Positions 17,311-25,842 of a stretch of DNA of 64,000 bases are shown here, piece after piece. The stretch is from NCBI RefSeq assembly GCF_009768885.1, contig NZ_WSQA01000013.1:62001-126000 (forward strand), given 5' to 3'. This DNA is from Sphingobacterium humi. GTDB lineage: Bacteria > Bacteroidota > Bacteroidia > Sphingobacteriales > Sphingobacteriaceae. Position 1 is the first letter of the stretch. Each line of letters starts with the position of its first letter. The notes under the pieces were generated by a model that made no database searches, had not been told where the DNA came from, and was given only the letters and a program-made list of their open reading frames with translations. Both the position numbers and the translations under genes were made by a program.

Positions 17311-17749
17311 CACCGACACCACATCCTATCATATTCACAGCCTGCACCGCGGCAAATTCATCTGGATACTCTTAGGCTCCCTATTCGTATTGGGCTACCT
17401 CCTATCCTATGCTGACATCCGGGAAATCGTGAAGATTATTATTTTGCTATTCAGCATTCCTGCAGCCCTATTTGCGGGCGCCAAATTCAGCTATCAAGCG
17501 TCTACATGGCATTTCAACGATCAAACCATTCGCATCCAGAAGCCGGGTAAGGATATTGAAATACCCATAGCCGATATTGCCTACATCAAAAACCACATGC
17601 GCTCCGGCGGAAACTTATTGGGCATCTACCGCGAGAAAAAATCAACCCCCATTCGCATCTGGCGCAATAAACTCTTCGTTGCCCAAGATGATTTCGACGC
17701 CATGCTTCAGCAATTAAAAGCTTTAGGTATCGAAATTATCATGGCCTAA
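17300..17749 (+). CDS. Small membrane protein with PH-like domain
   Basis: 149 residues: two hydrophobic helices (about 19-34 and 42-60) and then a beta-rich C-terminal part (TWHFNDQTIRIQKPGKDIEIPIADIAYIKN ... IRIWRNKLFV) resembling a bacterial PH-like domain. It overlaps the end of the WG-repeat gene by 11 bases, suggesting translational coupling and a shared envelope role. No specific function is recognised. Confidence 0.75.
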   Translation: MSSNTDTTSYHIHSLHRGKFIWILLGSLFVLGYLLSYADIREIVKIIILLFSIPAALFAGAKFSYQASTWHFNDQTIRIQKPGKDIEIPIADIAYIKNHMRSGGNLLGIYREKKSTPIRIWRNKLFVAQDDFDAMLQQLKALGIEIIMA

Positions 17750-17794
17750 GGCCCTTGTAAGTGCTTCAAATCTTGCTCATGTGCAAACATTTTG

Positions 17795-17802
17795 TAATTT
17801 TG
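17795..17802 (+). promoter_or_regulatory. -7 box of the M1 peptidase gene
   Basis: TAATTTTG fits TAnnTTTG and lies five bases before the ATG at 17808; a short leader is predicted, and this supports the chosen start. Confidence 0.5.
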
Positions 17803-17807
17803 AGCCT

Positions 17808-19667
17808 ATGAACTTGAAATTATCGATAAGCTTTTTATTAGTAAGCCTACTCTCGCTTGCTGCATTTGGACAGCGAAAAGGGTATTGGCAACAAAAGGTA
17901 GACTATAGCATGGATATTGATGTCAATGAAAAGACCTTTCAATACGATGGCAAGATGACCTTAAAATACAGCAACCATTCCGGTCAATCCTTAAACAAGG
18001 TTTATTTCCACTTGTATTTCAATGCTTTTCAACCAGGCAGCATGATGGATGAACGTTTAAAAACGATTCCAGACCCCGACCGTCGCATGGTGAAACAAGT
18101 GAACGGCAAGCCCGAAAGCCGTATTGCCAGCTTAACGCCAGAGCAAATAGGCTATCAAAAGATTAAATCGATCCGCTATAACGGTCAGGAAGCCAGCTTT
18201 AAAGTAGATGGCACCATCTTGGAAGTGACGCTGCCAAGCCCGATTCTGGACAACAGCACCGCGACTTTCGACTTGACTTGGACCGCGCAGGTGCCGGAGC
18301 AAATCCGCCGTAGCGGCCGTAACTCGGCAGAGGGTGTAGCTTTCTCTATGACCCAATGGTACCCTAAAATGGCACACTTCGACGAGTTTGGCTGGCATTT
18401 AGACGAATATGTAGGTCGTGAATTCGTCGCTCCTTTTGGTGATTTCGATGTCACCATCCACATCAATAAGAACTATGTCATCGGTTCGTCCGGCAAGCTG
18501 CAAAACCCAAATGAGGTTAAAGGCTATGTAAAAAATGCGAAGGTAAAATCCAAGAACAACAAAGCATCTTGGCATTATAAAGTGTCGAACATCCACGATT
18601 TTGCCTGGGCGGCAGACCCTAAATTTGTGGTAGATTCAGCCAAATCAAAAGGCGGCATCACGGTCTATACCGTTTACTTACCTACGGACAAAACCATTGT
18701 TGACAATTGGAAAACAGCCTTAACCATGGCGACCGATTTCTTCGACTATACCGGCAAGCATTTCGGCGCCTACCCATGGCCAACCTATACCGTAGTGCAA
18801 GGTGGTGATGGCGGTATGGAATATGGTACAGCTACCTTAGTAACCGGAGGACGTAACTTGAAAGGCCTGGTTGGTGTTATTTACCACGAGGCTGCCCATT
18901 CCTGGTATCAGCACCTATTCGGCATCAATGAAACTGTTGATGAATGGTTTGATGAAGGATTTACCAGCTATATTGAAGAATTAGCCTACCAAGAGATTTT
19001 TGATAGACCCCAAGTTCGGGCCTTAAATCCAATCGGCATGGCCTATAATGCCTATATTAAATTAGCCCTATCGGGCAAAGAAGAGCCAATGAGTTTATTG
19101 GCTGATTATTACAACAGCAATTATGCCTATAGCAATGAAGCCTACTCTAAAGGGGCTGTATTTGCCGAGCAATTAGGGTATATTATTGGCAAGGAGAACC
19201 TTCAAAAAACATTTCTACGCTTTTATGAGCTGTGGAAATTTAAGCATCCAACGCCCAATGATTTTAAACGCGTAGCCGAAGAGGTTTCAGGCATTAACCT
19301 GAAATGGTACTTTAATTTATTCCTAAACACGACACGTCGAATCGATTATGGCATTGCGCAGGTAAAAGACGATCATGTCCTGATTCGCAACAAATCAGAT
19401 CTCGCTATGCCTTTGGATATACTGGTAGAATACGCGGATGGCAGCAAGGAACTGTTCTATATTCCATTACGCGAGATGCGCGGGGAAAAACCAGCAGAAC
19501 AAAACTACCCGGTTTACCAAGGGGTGAAACGTACCGTGCTTACCGATTGGTTCTGGACCAGACCGGTATACCGTTTACCATTGAGCAAAAAAGCAAAAGC
19601 AGTAACCATCGATCCGACACAACGCCTGGCCGATGTAAACCCGCAAGATAACAGCTATAAGCAATAA
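17808..19667 (+). CDS. M1-family aminopeptidase, secreted
   Basis: About 619 residues with a signal peptide of about 20 residues ending AAFGQ. The N-terminal beta-sandwich is followed by the gluzincin core: substrate-binding GGDGGMEYGTATLV (variant of GxMEN), zinc motif H360-E-x-x-H364 in VIYHEAAHSWYQHL, and third ligand E383 in DEWFDEGFTSYIE at the expected 18-residue spacing. It probably trims peptides in the periplasm. Codons before 17808 overlap a promoter box, so the later Met is used. A strong terminator follows. Confidence 0.93.
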   Translation: MNLKLSISFLLVSLLSLAAFGQRKGYWQQKVDYSMDIDVNEKTFQYDGKMTLKYSNHSGQSLNKVYFHLYFNAFQPGSMMDERLKTIPDPDRRMVKQVNGKPESRIASLTPEQIGYQKIKSIRYNGQEASFKVDGTILEVTLPSPILDNSTATFDLTWTAQVPEQIRRSGRNSAEGVAFSMTQWYPKMAHFDEFGWHLDEYVGREFVAPFGDFDVTIHINKNYVIGSSGKLQNPNEVKGYVKNAKVKSKNNKASWHYKVSNIHDFAWAADPKFVVDSAKSKGGITVYTVYLPTDKTIVDNWKTALTMATDFFDYTGKHFGAYPWPTYTVVQGGDGGMEYGTATLVTGGRNLKGLVGVIYHEAAHSWYQHLFGINETVDEWFDEGFTSYIEELAYQEIFDRPQVRALNPIGMAYNAYIKLALSGKEEPMSLLADYYNSNYAYSNEAYSKGAVFAEQLGYIIGKENLQKTFLRFYELWKFKHPTPNDFKRVAEEVSGINLKWYFNLFLNTTRRIDYGIAQVKDDHVLIRNKSDLAMPLDILVEYADGSKELFYIPLREMRGEKPAEQNYPVYQGVKRTVLTDWFWTRPVYRLPLSKKAKAVTIDPTQRLADVNPQDNSYKQ

Positions 19668-19693
19668 GGAGGTGAAATCATCCCCATTGCATA

Positions 19694-19727
19694 GAAAAGG
19701 CCAGTTTTTCAACTGGCCTTTTCTTTT
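19694..19727. terminator. Bidirectional terminator
   Basis: A 13-bp perfect stem, GAAAAGGCCAGTT with AACTGGCCTTTTC, has a 4-base loop and a T-rich tail. It separates the convergent M1 peptidase and GNAT genes. Confidence 0.88.
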
Positions 19728-20289
19728 ATCCTTGCGGTTTTACCTGCATATGTTCCAAGCGTTTTCCGAGCAAGGTCTTCTCGCCAACCACTTCAAAACC
19801 CAATCGATCGTATAAGCGTTTTGCTTTCGGATTATCCTCATCCACCAATAACCCCAATACTTTGCCTTCTTGTTCCACGTAGTTAGCGATCAAAAACTGA
19901 AGCACCTGGCTCCCTATTCCCTTTCCTTGTTGATTAGGGCTAACCCCGATACAATCGATATAGTATTCGCCGGCCTGGGTTTCATCCTCCGGATTAAAAG
20001 CTACTTGATATTCGGTTTTCAATAAATGAGCAACCGGCGCACGCAAGGCTGCCAAGGCATCACCTGGATACACTAAAGCCGTCGCTACAATCTCATCATC
20101 TTCCAAAACCACCCAATTGTTATCGTATGAATATTGGTTTCCTTGTTGGCCCACCAAGGTCTTCATAAAATGTAAAGCCTTATCGTAGTTTCTATCCCCA
20201 ATAAACAGGTAGGCTATATCTTCCATGGCCAGCAAGAGATGCTTGGCAATTGCTTCATTTTCTTCTACTTTACCCTTCCGTATCTGCAT
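19726..20289 (-). CDS. GNAT-family N-acetyltransferase
   Basis: About 187 residues from the Met at 20289 (MQIRKGKVEENEAIA), the usual GNAT opening. Acetyl-CoA motif A is visible in YYIDCIGVSPNQQGKGIGSQVLQFLI (about 120-145), and the closing DEDNPKAKRLYDRLGFEVVGEKTLL is typical. The substrate is unknown. An upstream in-frame TTG at 20343 exists, but the added residues do not match the family. Confidence 0.88.
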   Translation of the reverse strand: MQIRKGKVEENEAIAKHLLLAMEDIAYLFIGDRNYDKALHFMKTLVGQQGNQYSYDNNWVVLEDDEIVATALVYPGDALAALRAPVAHLLKTEYQVAFNPEDETQAGEYYIDCIGVSPNQQGKGIGSQVLQFLIANYVEQEGKVLGLLVDEDNPKAKRLYDRLGFEVVGEKTLLGKRLEHMQVKPQG

Positions 20290-20456
20290 AAACTCAAGAA
20301 TTTTTTCCAACACAAAGTTAGGCTTAATCCCCGTCCAATGCAACCATCGCCCGGTTAAAGCCGATGAATAGAAAGTTATCGGCCCGATAAAAAGAATACC
20401 CAGCCCGATCCTGTTGTTGGGTGAACAGAATGCTGGATAAACTGGGTAAGAAGAAT

Positions 20457-20870
20457 TTATTTTTTCTTTTTCTTCTTCTTTTCCAGGGTATCTATCCGAT
20501 CCGTGAGGGCATGGATGGTAATCTCTTGCGACTTAATTGTGGTTTGCTGGGCAGCAATTACTTTTTCCAGAGCCTCGATTACCGCATTGGTCGGATCGAT
20601 TTCATCCAACTTTGAAGGGATGGTCAACGTATGGCCATCCGATTCCTGATGATCGGCTCTAAACATCCCGCCAGCACCATTTAGCAACCATTCCGGATCA
20701 ATGTCTGAATGTGCTGCCAGAATATTCGCAACGGCATCCGACCCTAAGGCCGAGTTTTTCTGTATGCCTTTAAAGTTCGCATAAGATAAACCCAAGTCTT
20801 TAAAAAATTCAATTTTGGAAATGCCTTTTACTTCAGCAATATGAAGTACCCGCTCTTTGATATTACTCAT
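20457..20870 (-). CDS. Helix-turn-helix protein with coiled-coil, poly-Lys tail
   Basis: 137 residues. An N-terminal XRE/CI-type HTH of about 65 residues (IAEVKGISKIEFFKDLGLSYANFKGIQKN ... ILAAHSDIDPEWLLNGAGGMF) matches the phage-repressor-like proteins common in Bacteroidota. A C-terminal heptad region (about 95-130) should dimerise it. The last seven residues are all Lys, encoded by a purine run of AAG/AAA codons. No linked phage genes are seen, so its target is unknown. Confidence 0.85.
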   Translation of the reverse strand: MSNIKERVLHIAEVKGISKIEFFKDLGLSYANFKGIQKNSALGSDAVANILAAHSDIDPEWLLNGAGGMFRADHQESDGHTLTIPSKLDEIDPTNAVIEALEKVIAAQQTTIKSQEITIHALTDRIDTLEKKKKKKK

Positions 20871-20990
20871 GGTTTAATTGAGATTAGATAGGATAAAATT
20901 AAAACTATTTACCAAGAAATAATAAAAAATTTTAGCATTGCTAATTCCTCAAAGGTTAGTAAGTAATTCGGGGATAGTTGATTTTGGGGT

Positions 20991-21716
20991 TTATTTTGTG
21001 GCGCCCTGCAGCCGCCTATTTAATACCGCCGGATAGGTATCTCCGCTCGCTGTTCCCTTCCCTTCCATGAAAGCACCGTAGGTGATGCTGTCGCCGAAAC
21101 AAAGCAATAGCATCTTGCGCTTCAGCAATTTCATGGCCTTCAGCTGCGCGTAAAAATAATCGCCAATTAGCTGATACCCCGCTGCCGTTGGGTGTACCCC
21201 ATCATTCGAAGGGCCATTCTGGGCATTGACCAATAAAGACTGGGCCGATTTAAAATCGAGCCCATGTCTACTAAATTCATCGTGCAAAGGAATAAAATAC
21301 AGCTGTTCCTGCTGCGCAAAACGCTGTATATCCTGGTTTAATGCGTTTATTTTATCATTTGGCGATACGCTAAACAAAGCCCGCTAATGCCGTTGAAAAA
21401 GGTACTCCTCCTCCACCGGAAGAATGCTGGCCATAACGATTTTTACCTTCGGGTTCGCTTGGCGAAGCTTGTCAACAATGCCTTTGACATTGCGGAGGTA
21501 CTGCGCATTGGATAAAAATTTCTTCGAGTTTATCATATCGTTGGTACCGACCATGAGTAAAACCAGGTCGGGGTGAAAGGCATTGACATCCCGGTCTACC
21601 CGCGCCAATAAATTCGCGGAGTTATGCCCCGAAATTCCCTTATTGAGCACCGTATAAGATGTTTTACAGGAAAAACAAAGCAGGGCAAAGCCTATCCAAC
21701 AATAGCGAAACCACAT
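20991..21716 (-). pseudogene. SGNH hydrolase, block order permuted, interrupted by TAG
   Basis: One reading frame of 241 codons interrupted in frame by a single TAG at 21384-21386. The N-terminus is a signal with lipobox-like LLCFSC, followed directly by SGNH block II (VLNKGISGHNS) and block III (LLMVGTND). After the TAG the frame continues through block V (NDGVHPTAAGY) and then, at the very C-terminus, block I (LLCFGDSITYG), which normally begins the domain. Joining the C-terminal end (RRLQGATK) to the N-terminal KTSYTVLNKG restores the usual order, so the gene looks circularly permuted. Its start overlaps the stop of the upstream gene by one base (TAATG). It is probably inactive unless the stop is read through. 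Confidence 0.8.
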
Positions 21717-23860
21717 TATTCTTGCATCATTAATTTTACTTTTGCAGGCATATATTTTTCTACCTGCGTATCTTTACTTAAGTCCCAAAAGCTTTGGTCC
21801 ATGCCGGTCAACACTTGGGTGGCCACAATCCAGCTTTGGGTCCATCCGGAAAGTGTTCCCCACACGCCCCAGCCGGCATCTGCATTCGAGCCCCAATATT
21901 CCCATTTATCGTATTCAAAACCACGGAACCAGGCACCATCCAGATCTTTGTATTTATCGCTACGCACCTGAATGCGGATCAAGAAGTCTGACATCTTATC
22001 CAGTGCGGCCTTATACTTCGGATTTTTACTGGCATGGTAGGCTTCATTTAATCCAAAATACGCAAAATTCGTCGTATATAACATATCCGCAATCGGATCC
22101 CCATTCGTAAAAATCAAGGTTGCTTCCGTATTGCCATAGGCCGCATTCGAACTTGTTTTCCCATATTTCCCTTTATCCTCTGCTCCTAACCATTCCATAA
22201 TGGCGCCGCTGCTATCTTGATTAGCTAAGATGCTTTCCACCATTTGATCTAACCAAGCCCGATGTTCGGCGGTATCTTCCACGCGTAACAACCAAGCCAA
22301 TACCAATAGCATTCTGGCGCGTTCTTGCTGCAGGCCATTTGTCCATTCCCATTTATCGGGGTAGGCTGCCATCATCATCCGTATGCCGGTTTTTGTTCTT
22401 TCCAATAAAGGCTTGTAGCCTGTTTTATCGTATAGCCATAAGAAGGTGGCCCAGTTCCACGACTCGAAGTGTGGCGCATAATGCTCAATTTCCCGATTAA
22501 AGAAATATGGCCAGCCTTTCTCCTGAATAGCCTTATCGCGGATATGCCCTTCGCGGAAGCCAAATTTGCCCGTGGTACGGAAGTTGGCCAGAATGGCTTC
22601 AACAATCTTTTCGTCCCATTTATGGGTGTCCATTAAGGAAGCCGCACCAATCATGCCCAATAATGCGCGGGCATTATCATCCCCATAATACACATAAGGA
22701 TGGGTTACCGACCAACCGATTAAGCCATAGGATGGAGAGTTCGGATCGTTACGCTCTTCCGCGCGCAGGTTGGAATGATCGAACACAAAATCCACCACAT
22801 TTTTAGCCTTCTGGTCATAAGCTTTGGTGCCCAGGTATTTTCCGGCAGCCGCTAAGGCGAAGCTGGCCTCTCCCTGCACATCGGCACGTAACCAATAGCG
22901 GAACTGTTGCGAACCATCAAAGTAAATCTTGGAGGCATGCCCCTCTAATAAACCTAATGAACCATCGCCCACTTTGTAGCTATTCGGCAATTGCGGACCA
23001 AAAGGGGTTTCCCCATTGCCTTGAAATTTTTCATATTCCGCTTGCCAACTAGGGTCTACATATAATTTGGCCTTATCAAACCAATCTACACCTAGGCGCA
23101 CGGCTTCTTTTTTAGCATTTGCAGGTAAGGTTTCATGCTTGCCATAAGCTGGATTTACATAGCTTAACCAACCCTTTAAAGCAAAATCGGGCTTGCCGGA
23201 AAGATCCTGTAGAATATGATTCCACACGGCTTTCCAAGCATCATTAGGGCCATAACGACCGGTAGCAAAGCCACTGAGCTTCGTGGTAGCCACATAATTT
23301 CCATCCTGCTTAAACAATAAAGGGTATTGCTTCACATCATCAATGCCATATGCTGCGGTATTCAATCCTGCAACCTTTCCTAAAATCAAGAGGGGTTGTG
23401 CAGCCTGTGTTTGTAAAAGGTACGTATCATTAATCCCCAAGATGGTTAGTTTGGCTAATGCGGCACCAAAGGCATCCGAGGAAACCACCGCCCGCTCCAG
23501 TTCCCCGTGAAATAAAGAGTCCTGTACACTATGCCCGGGAATAAACGAAGGAAACTCCACATAAGCCTTGACATTTTTCTTTTTCAATGCTTCATAAAAC
23601 GACGCATCCAATGCCAATTTAGCCTTCGGATAGCCATCTGCCATACACAGTAAGATATCGCCCTTTTTTAATTTGCGTAAGGCATCCTTTGCGGTAGATA
23701 CGCGTTGCAGCTTAACCGCATCCTGCTTTTTCAGCAATTGATACAGGTCATTCTGCTCCTCGCCCAACAAAACCACCCGAATACTGCCCTGCTGGGCAAA
23801 TAAGGCCGCAAATGGCATTAATAACAACAAAAGAAGGGAAAAATAACGCTTGAGATTCAT
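21716..23860 (-). CDS. Secreted six-hairpin-like protein, probable glycan-active
   Basis: A 714-residue exported protein with a clear signal peptide (ending ALFAQ). Residues 25-250 form an alpha/beta domain (RVVLLGEEQNDLYQLL ... GDILLCMADGYP). From about 290 to 690 the sequence is helical with aromatic-rich repeats (WPYFFNREIEHYAPHFESWNWATFLWLYDKTG, GAWFRGFEYDKWEYWGSNADAGWGVW), the look of an (alpha/alpha)6 barrel of the kind used by glycoside hydrolases and lyases. I cannot name a CAZy family or the catalytic acid. It is followed with a one-base overlap by the SGNH hydrolase remnant, which hints at joint work on an acylated glycan. Confidence 0.75.
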   Translation of the reverse strand: MNLKRYFSLLLLLLMPFAALFAQQGSIRVVLLGEEQNDLYQLLKKQDAVKLQRVSTAKDALRKLKKGDILLCMADGYPKAKLALDASFYEALKKKNVKAYVEFPSFIPGHSVQDSLFHGELERAVVSSDAFGAALAKLTILGINDTYLLQTQAAQPLLILGKVAGLNTAAYGIDDVKQYPLLFKQDGNYVATTKLSGFATGRYGPNDAWKAVWNHILQDLSGKPDFALKGWLSYVNPAYGKHETLPANAKKEAVRLGVDWFDKAKLYVDPSWQAEYEKFQGNGETPFGPQLPNSYKVGDGSLGLLEGHASKIYFDGSQQFRYWLRADVQGEASFALAAAGKYLGTKAYDQKAKNVVDFVFDHSNLRAEERNDPNSPSYGLIGWSVTHPYVYYGDDNARALLGMIGAASLMDTHKWDEKIVEAILANFRTTGKFGFREGHIRDKAIQEKGWPYFFNREIEHYAPHFESWNWATFLWLYDKTGYKPLLERTKTGIRMMMAAYPDKWEWTNGLQQERARMLLVLAWLLRVEDTAEHRAWLDQMVESILANQDSSGAIMEWLGAEDKGKYGKTSSNAAYGNTEATLIFTNGDPIADMLYTTNFAYFGLNEAYHASKNPKYKAALDKMSDFLIRIQVRSDKYKDLDGAWFRGFEYDKWEYWGSNADAGWGVWGTLSGWTQSWIVATQVLTGMDQSFWDLSKDTQVEKYMPAKVKLMMQE

Positions 23861-24043
23861 GTTAAGGTTTCTGTAAGTTTTATAATAATTTAGGTTTCAA
23901 TCAGCAATTTAAGAATATTTTTTAAAATATAGATATTAATTGTAATATTTTTTAATAACAGAACTTGGGTAGAAATGGTTTGAGATTTGGTAGGAGATGC
24001 TGGGGGTTAGGAGCTTTGCAGGACTTTTTTAACGCTTATGATT

Positions 24044-24118
24044 ACCCATTGTATAGCTTAGTGCAAAGGGGTTTGAAAGGGGTGAGAAAGGGAAGTGAAA
24101 GGGAAGTGAAATGGGAAA
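24044..24118 (+). repeat. G-rich AAAGGGG repeat, copy 1
   Basis: A run containing GCAAAGGGGTTTGAAAGGGG and then GAGAAAGGGAAGTGAAAGGG, a degenerate tandem of a G/A unit of about 10 bases, preceded by CCCATTG. A closely similar run is at 57399-57458. The open frame across it translates to low-complexity Arg/Gly/Lys and is not credible. Confidence 0.65.
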
Positions 24119-24194
24119 GAGCGGAAGGTGGTGGGAGCGTAGGTGAGTGATGTCATCAGTTTGTCATAGTTTTGTCATCGTGCTGTTATCGTAT

Positions 24195-24336
24195 TGTCAT
24201 CGTGAGCGGAGTCGAACGACTGGTACGTCAGTAAAACCACAATGCAATCTACCTGATTACCAATTGCTTTACTAAATGTGTTAGGTATGTTTGATTGCAC
24301 TGACGTACCAGTCGTTCGACTCCGCTCACGATGACA
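24195..24336. repeat. Palindromic intergenic repeat, copy 2
   Basis: Perfect 38-bp inverted arms at 24195-24232 and 24299-24336, containing GTGAGCGGAGTCGAACGAC and TGGTACGTCA, around a 66-base centre. Flanks again carry TGTCATCG/GATGACA repeats (24150-24200 and 24331-24348), as at copy 1 (51-301). With the G-rich repeat it fills the 494-base gap between the genes at 23860 and 24355, in which I see no gene. Confidence 0.8.
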
Positions 24337-24354
24337 GCACGATGACACCACGTT

Positions 24355-25842
24355 CTAAAACAACTTTTCCTTCAGCGTATACATATACAGCCTATTTTCC
24401 AAACTATCCGTTCGTTTTTTATTAAATACCTGGTTTAACTGAAACTCATAAACAAAGCCGGCGTCCATTTTTTCTAGCTGTAGGCTTAGCTTTTTATTGC
24501 TGTTTTTTACATCGGCCTTTTTAATCTTAATCGCTTCTACATCCACCTGAGGTGATCCGTATTTTTGGTGGTAGAGATAGCGGTATCTGCGGATCTGAAC
24601 GATGCTATCTAGTGGTACCTCGCCAAAATCGGCGATGGCGTTCGTGAAGTTCAGGTCGAAGCCATCTTGCTTCAGGTTCATATCTTGCACATCAAAAGGC
24701 ACTTTACCGGTAAAGGAGATGCGTTGCACGCCTCTGTCGCCTAGCCAACCATGATCCGACTGCCCTACCCATAAATCGCCGTTCGGCGCAAATGCCAAGC
24801 GGTTATTTCCTTTACGTAAGCCTTGTTTCTCGATAAAAATAGTGGCCATCCCTTGCATGTTGCCCTTGATATCTTCTAAAGCCACCCGCACCAAGCGTTC
24901 CTTATTCATTTCGCCAATAATAAACTGCCCCTCATAGGCCTTCAATTGCGGATGATCTTTGATGAGGACAGGCTGGGTTGGTGAATTGGCCAATAGATCA
25001 TGCGGGAAGATAATGGCAGGCTTCTCGCGCATGCTATCCAGCTTTTCGGCACCCAAATCAAAAGGATTCCCCTGGTTCCATCCGGGCGTCCACACTAATC
25101 CGGCAGGATGTCCATAAAATTTCCCTTGTTGCACGTGGAATAATGGGCTCGAGCCTACCCAATCGCCTTGGTTCTCCGAAACAAAGAGCCGGCCTTTGGC
25201 ATCGATGCCTAAACCATTCGGCGAGCGAAAGCCAGACGCAAATGGGGTCACCTGACCATCCTTGCTAATTTTCATGACCCAACCTCGGTAAGGCACGATG
25301 GAAAACATGGGCTTCCCTTCTTTTGCGCGTCCAATGCCTAAGGTATCGCCACGCAGTTCCGGGGACACCCCGCCACCAGAAGAACTGGAGTTTAGGGCAA
25401 TAAATAAATTGCCTTCGGCATCACTCACCGGACCGTAGGTAAACTCGTGGTAATTCCCGGTCATGCCGAAGCCATCGTATACGGTTTCAAAATCATCGGC
25501 TTGTCCATCGCCGTCGGTATCCCGAATGCGGGTCAACTCCGGCAGTTGCATCACGAGCATTTCTTTTTCGTTGATGACTTTGAGCCCCAAGGGTTCGTGC
25601 AGGCCAGTAGCAAAGAGGCTCCATGCCGCCGTTTTGGGGTTGTATATCATGATTTCGCCACGCATAAAAGCGGCCACTAAACGACCGTCGGGCAAGAAAT
25701 CTAACGCCGCCACTTCCGCCGTTAGGCCATCGGGCGTTTTGATGGTATCGATGTGAAAAACCTCTTTTTGGTCGCTGCCTGCATCCTGACAAGCAGAAAA
25801 GCCGAGTAAAATCAGCAGGAGGTATATAAACTGTCTTTTCAT
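24355..25842 (-). CDS. NHL/PQQ-dehydrogenase-like lipoprotein
   Basis: A 495-residue lipoprotein with lipobox FSAC (Cys18), so membrane-anchored on the periplasmic side. It reads as a six-bladed propeller of the sorbosone/sugar dehydrogenase type: RLVAAFMRGEIMIYN, PLGLKVINEKEMLVMQ, TRIRDTDGDGQADDFE, GNLFIALNSSSSGGG, FRSPNGLGIDAKGRLFVSENQGDWVGSSP. A C-terminal beta domain follows from about 390. It probably oxidises a sugar or related substrate, cofactor unknown. The start overlaps the cupredoxin stop (TAATG), which suggests that the neighbour is the electron acceptor. Related in domain to the protein at 34946. Confidence 0.82.
   Translation of the reverse strand: MKRQFIYLLLILLGFSACQDAGSDQKEVFHIDTIKTPDGLTAEVAALDFLPDGRLVAAFMRGEIMIYNPKTAAWSLFATGLHEPLGLKVINEKEMLVMQLPELTRIRDTDGDGQADDFETVYDGFGMTGNYHEFTYGPVSDAEGNLFIALNSSSSGGGVSPELRGDTLGIGRAKEGKPMFSIVPYRGWVMKISKDGQVTPFASGFRSPNGLGIDAKGRLFVSENQGDWVGSSPLFHVQQGKFYGHPAGLVWTPGWNQGNPFDLGAEKLDSMREKPAIIFPHDLLANSPTQPVLIKDHPQLKAYEGQFIIGEMNKERLVRVALEDIKGNMQGMATIFIEKQGLRKGNNRLAFAPNGDLWVGQSDHGWLGDRGVQRISFTGKVPFDVQDMNLKQDGFDLNFTNAIADFGEVPLDSIVQIRRYRYLYHQKYGSPQVDVEAIKIKKADVKNSNKKLSLQLEKMDAGFVYEFQLNQVFNKKRTDSLENRLYMYTLKEKLF

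Noticed and set aside
20991..21716. Frameshift in the SGNH gene
   Set aside because: The two halves are in the same frame; the break is a single in-frame TAG.
23965..24150. Small plus-strand frame rich in Gly, Arg and Lys
   Set aside because: It translates the G-rich repeat; low complexity and no start context.
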